DNA of 5,269 bases. It comes from Cyanobacteriota bacterium (lineage in GTDB: Bacteria > Cyanobacteriota > Cyanobacteriia > PCC-6307 > Cyanobiaceae). Position numbers and translations under genes: made by a program. The number at the start of each line of letters is the position of its first letter. Position 1 is the stretch's first letter. The stretch is taken from the NCBI GenBank assembly GCA_947463165.1, contig CANHSW010000178.1, positions 1 through 5,269 of the forward strand. The letters run 5' to 3'. Below the pieces are notes generated by a model, which saw only the letters and a list, made by a program, of their open reading frames with translations, was not told the DNA's origin and made no database searches. Below are positions 4,187 through 5,269 of the stretch, piece after piece.

Positions 4187-5208
4187 AGGCCTTCGTCCAC
4201 CAGGGTTTGGAGCCGCTCCAGCAACTCGGGATTTTCCAGTTGCTCCAGGGCCAGGCGCGCCTCGTCACGGACGCCGGAGTCGCCGTCTTCCAACATGGTG
4301 CCCAACAGCACCTCCACCACCTTTTGCTGCCGGGGAGCCACCAGATCGGCGTAGAGGCGACCCAGGGCCCAGGCGCTGTTGCTGCGCACGGCGGCTTCTG
4401 TGTCGATGCGCAGGCTGAGCAGCAGCTGGGCCGCCGCCGGATCGGCCTTGGCCGGGGCGTTCACCGCCGCCTCGGCCAGGGAGCTGGCCGCCCACAGCCG
4501 CACGGCGGCGATGTCCACCTGCAGGGCCCGCATCAGCGGATTGAGCACCGGGGCATCGGGATAGCTGCCCAGGCTCCAGGCCACGGCCTTGCGCACATAG
4601 CCGTTGTCGTCGGCGGCGAGCAGGGCCAACAGCGGTTCCACCGCCAGCGGATTTGGATTGCGGCCCAGGGCATAGACCGCGCTCATCCGATGGATCGGGC
4701 AGGGGGCCTGCAACAGGGGTAACAGCAGCGGCAGGGCCCTGGGATCGCGGTGTTCGCAAAAGATGCGCAGCCCCTGCATGCGCAGGTCATGGCTGGCGGC
4801 GTCGGGTTGCTGCTGCTGCTGGGCGCGGCGCAGCAGCTCCAGACCCTGGTCACACTCGGCGGCCACATCAGCTGCGGCCGGATCGCTGCTGTCCAGGTCG
4901 TCTAGGGGATCGCCCAGCAGCTCTTGGGCCAGCTCCTGGGCCAGCATCTCGGGATCTAAAAACAGCTGCTGGGGACTTTCCTCGTCATAGGGACCCCGCA
5001 CTGGCTCCCCTGACATGTCATGGAAGGGCGGCATGTCATGGAAGGGTGCCATGGCTGCGCAGGGCTTAGCGGTGGATGGGGGACAGGAGATTGGTGCCGG
5101 AGCGGCCATGTCGCCAGGCAGCCAGATGCGGGCACTCACCGCAAACAGGGCCAACGCAAACAGCACCACGATGGCGGCCGGTAACAGGGTGGAACGGAAG
5201 AACGACAA
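4177..5208 (-). CDS. Membrane-anchored or exported HEAT-repeat protein
   Basis: A 343-residue protein. A hydrophobic N-terminal segment (residues about 8-30, preceded by Arg5) is either a membrane anchor or a signal peptide; FAVSA just after the core could be a signal-peptidase site. Residues 31-135 are low-complexity linker: Pro/Ala-rich, then a duplicated FHDM (57-60 and 62-65), an acidic stretch, and a Gln run (130-134). Residues about 155-325 contain roughly five HEAT-type helical repeats, with marks such as HRMSAVYALGRNP, VRKAVAWSLGSYP, VRLWAASSLAEAA, VRSNSAWALGRLY and VRDEARLALEQL. HEAT repeats form protein-binding superhelices; in cyanobacteria they also occur in phycobilin lyases (CpcE/F), but membrane targeting here argues for a scaffold role, and the partner is unknown. 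The start is TTG at 5208: upstream to the in-frame stop at 5241-5239 there is no ATG or GTG, and later starts would cut the hydrophobic segment. Confidence 0.85.
   Translation of the reverse strand: MSFFRSTLLPAAIVVLFALALFAVSARIWLPGDMAAPAPISCPPSTAKPCAAMAPFHDMPPFHDMSGEPVRGPYDEESPQQLFLDPEMLAQELAQELLGDPLDDLDSSDPAAADVAAECDQGLELLRRAQQQQQPDAASHDLRMQGLRIFCEHRDPRALPLLLPLLQAPCPIHRMSAVYALGRNPNPLAVEPLLALLAADDNGYVRKAVAWSLGSYPDAPVLNPLMRALQVDIAAVRLWAASSLAEAAVNAPAKADPAAAQLLLSLRIDTEAAVRSNSAWALGRLYADLVAPRQQKVVEVLLGTMLEDGDSGVRDEARLALEQLENPELLERLQTLVDEGLLS
5014..5046. repeat. 18-bp direct repeat inside the HEAT gene
   Basis: CATGTCATGGAAGGG occurs at 5014-5028 and 5032-5046, an 18-bp period. On the minus strand it duplicates the peptide PFHDM in the linker region of the HEAT-repeat protein. 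Confidence 0.85.
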
Positions 5209-5215
5209 AGGCTGG

Positions 5216-5241
5216 TGATGGCGACACGCCCGCCGCCATCA
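5216..5241. other. GC-rich hairpin just upstream of the HEAT gene
   Basis: TGATGGCG (5216-5223) and CGCCATCA (5234-5241) form an 8-bp perfect stem with a 10-base loop, ending 7 bases before the TTG start at 5208. It could hinder translation initiation or close an upstream transcript. The 61 bp right of the HEAT gene otherwise show no recognisable gene; a minus-strand TAG at 5250-5248 could be the end of an upstream gene, but only a few codons are visible. Confidence 0.4.
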
Positions 5242-5269
5242 TCACCCCTAGCCTTCGCCCAGTGACGAG

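Noticed and set aside
4207..4722. Plus-strand open frame of about 170 codons
   Set aside because: It is antisense to the HEAT repeats and rich in Gln, Gly and His, as expected for the complement of Leu/Ala-rich coding sequence.

Overview
The window is GC-rich DNA from a cyanobacterium, most likely a freshwater or brackish Synechococcus/Cyanobium-type picocyanobacterium. The evidence is a Ycf35 (DUF1257) gene, a DUF2997 gene, the start of a DUF3143-like gene next to a membrane-anchored J-domain gene, and one extended HIP1 palindrome (GGCGATCGCC). Six complete protein genes plus one HEAT-repeat gene are visible, together with one gene cut by the left edge. No RNA gene, insertion sequence, integrase or CRISPR array was seen.

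Layout, left to right. Positions 1-733 (minus strand) hold the first codons of a DUF3143-like protein, joined by an ATGA overlap to the end of a J-domain membrane protein. Positions 734-810 are a divergent spacer containing a perfect 13-bp tandem duplication that ends one base before the rsmG start codon. Positions 811-1605 (plus) encode RsmG, the 16S rRNA G527 methyltransferase, which converges with and overlaps the next gene by 29 bp. Positions 1577-3612 (minus) form a tight operon read in the order ycf35, a single-cluster [4Fe-4S] ferredoxin, and an aldo/keto-reductase-like protein, with a 3-bp gap and then an ATGA overlap. Positions 3613-3877 are a lower-GC, repeat-rich spacer that probably carries the operon's control region. 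Positions 3878-4084 (minus) encode a DUF2997 protein with a Gln-rich repeat tail. Positions 4177-5208 (minus) encode a membrane-anchored or exported HEAT-repeat protein with a TTG start.

How the genes may work together: Ycf35, the ferredoxin and the reductase are almost certainly co-translated, which suggests a small redox module in which the ferredoxin passes electrons to or from a partner. The function of Ycf35 is unknown and the substrate of the reductase cannot be read from sequence. The neighbourhood looks like a conserved cyanobacterial core region rather than a mobile island. The parts least explained by the genes are the non-coding structures: the 17-bp triple repeat and competing inverted repeats upstream of ycf35, the long stem-loop straddling the DUF2997 stop codon, and the 13-bp duplication in front of rsmG.
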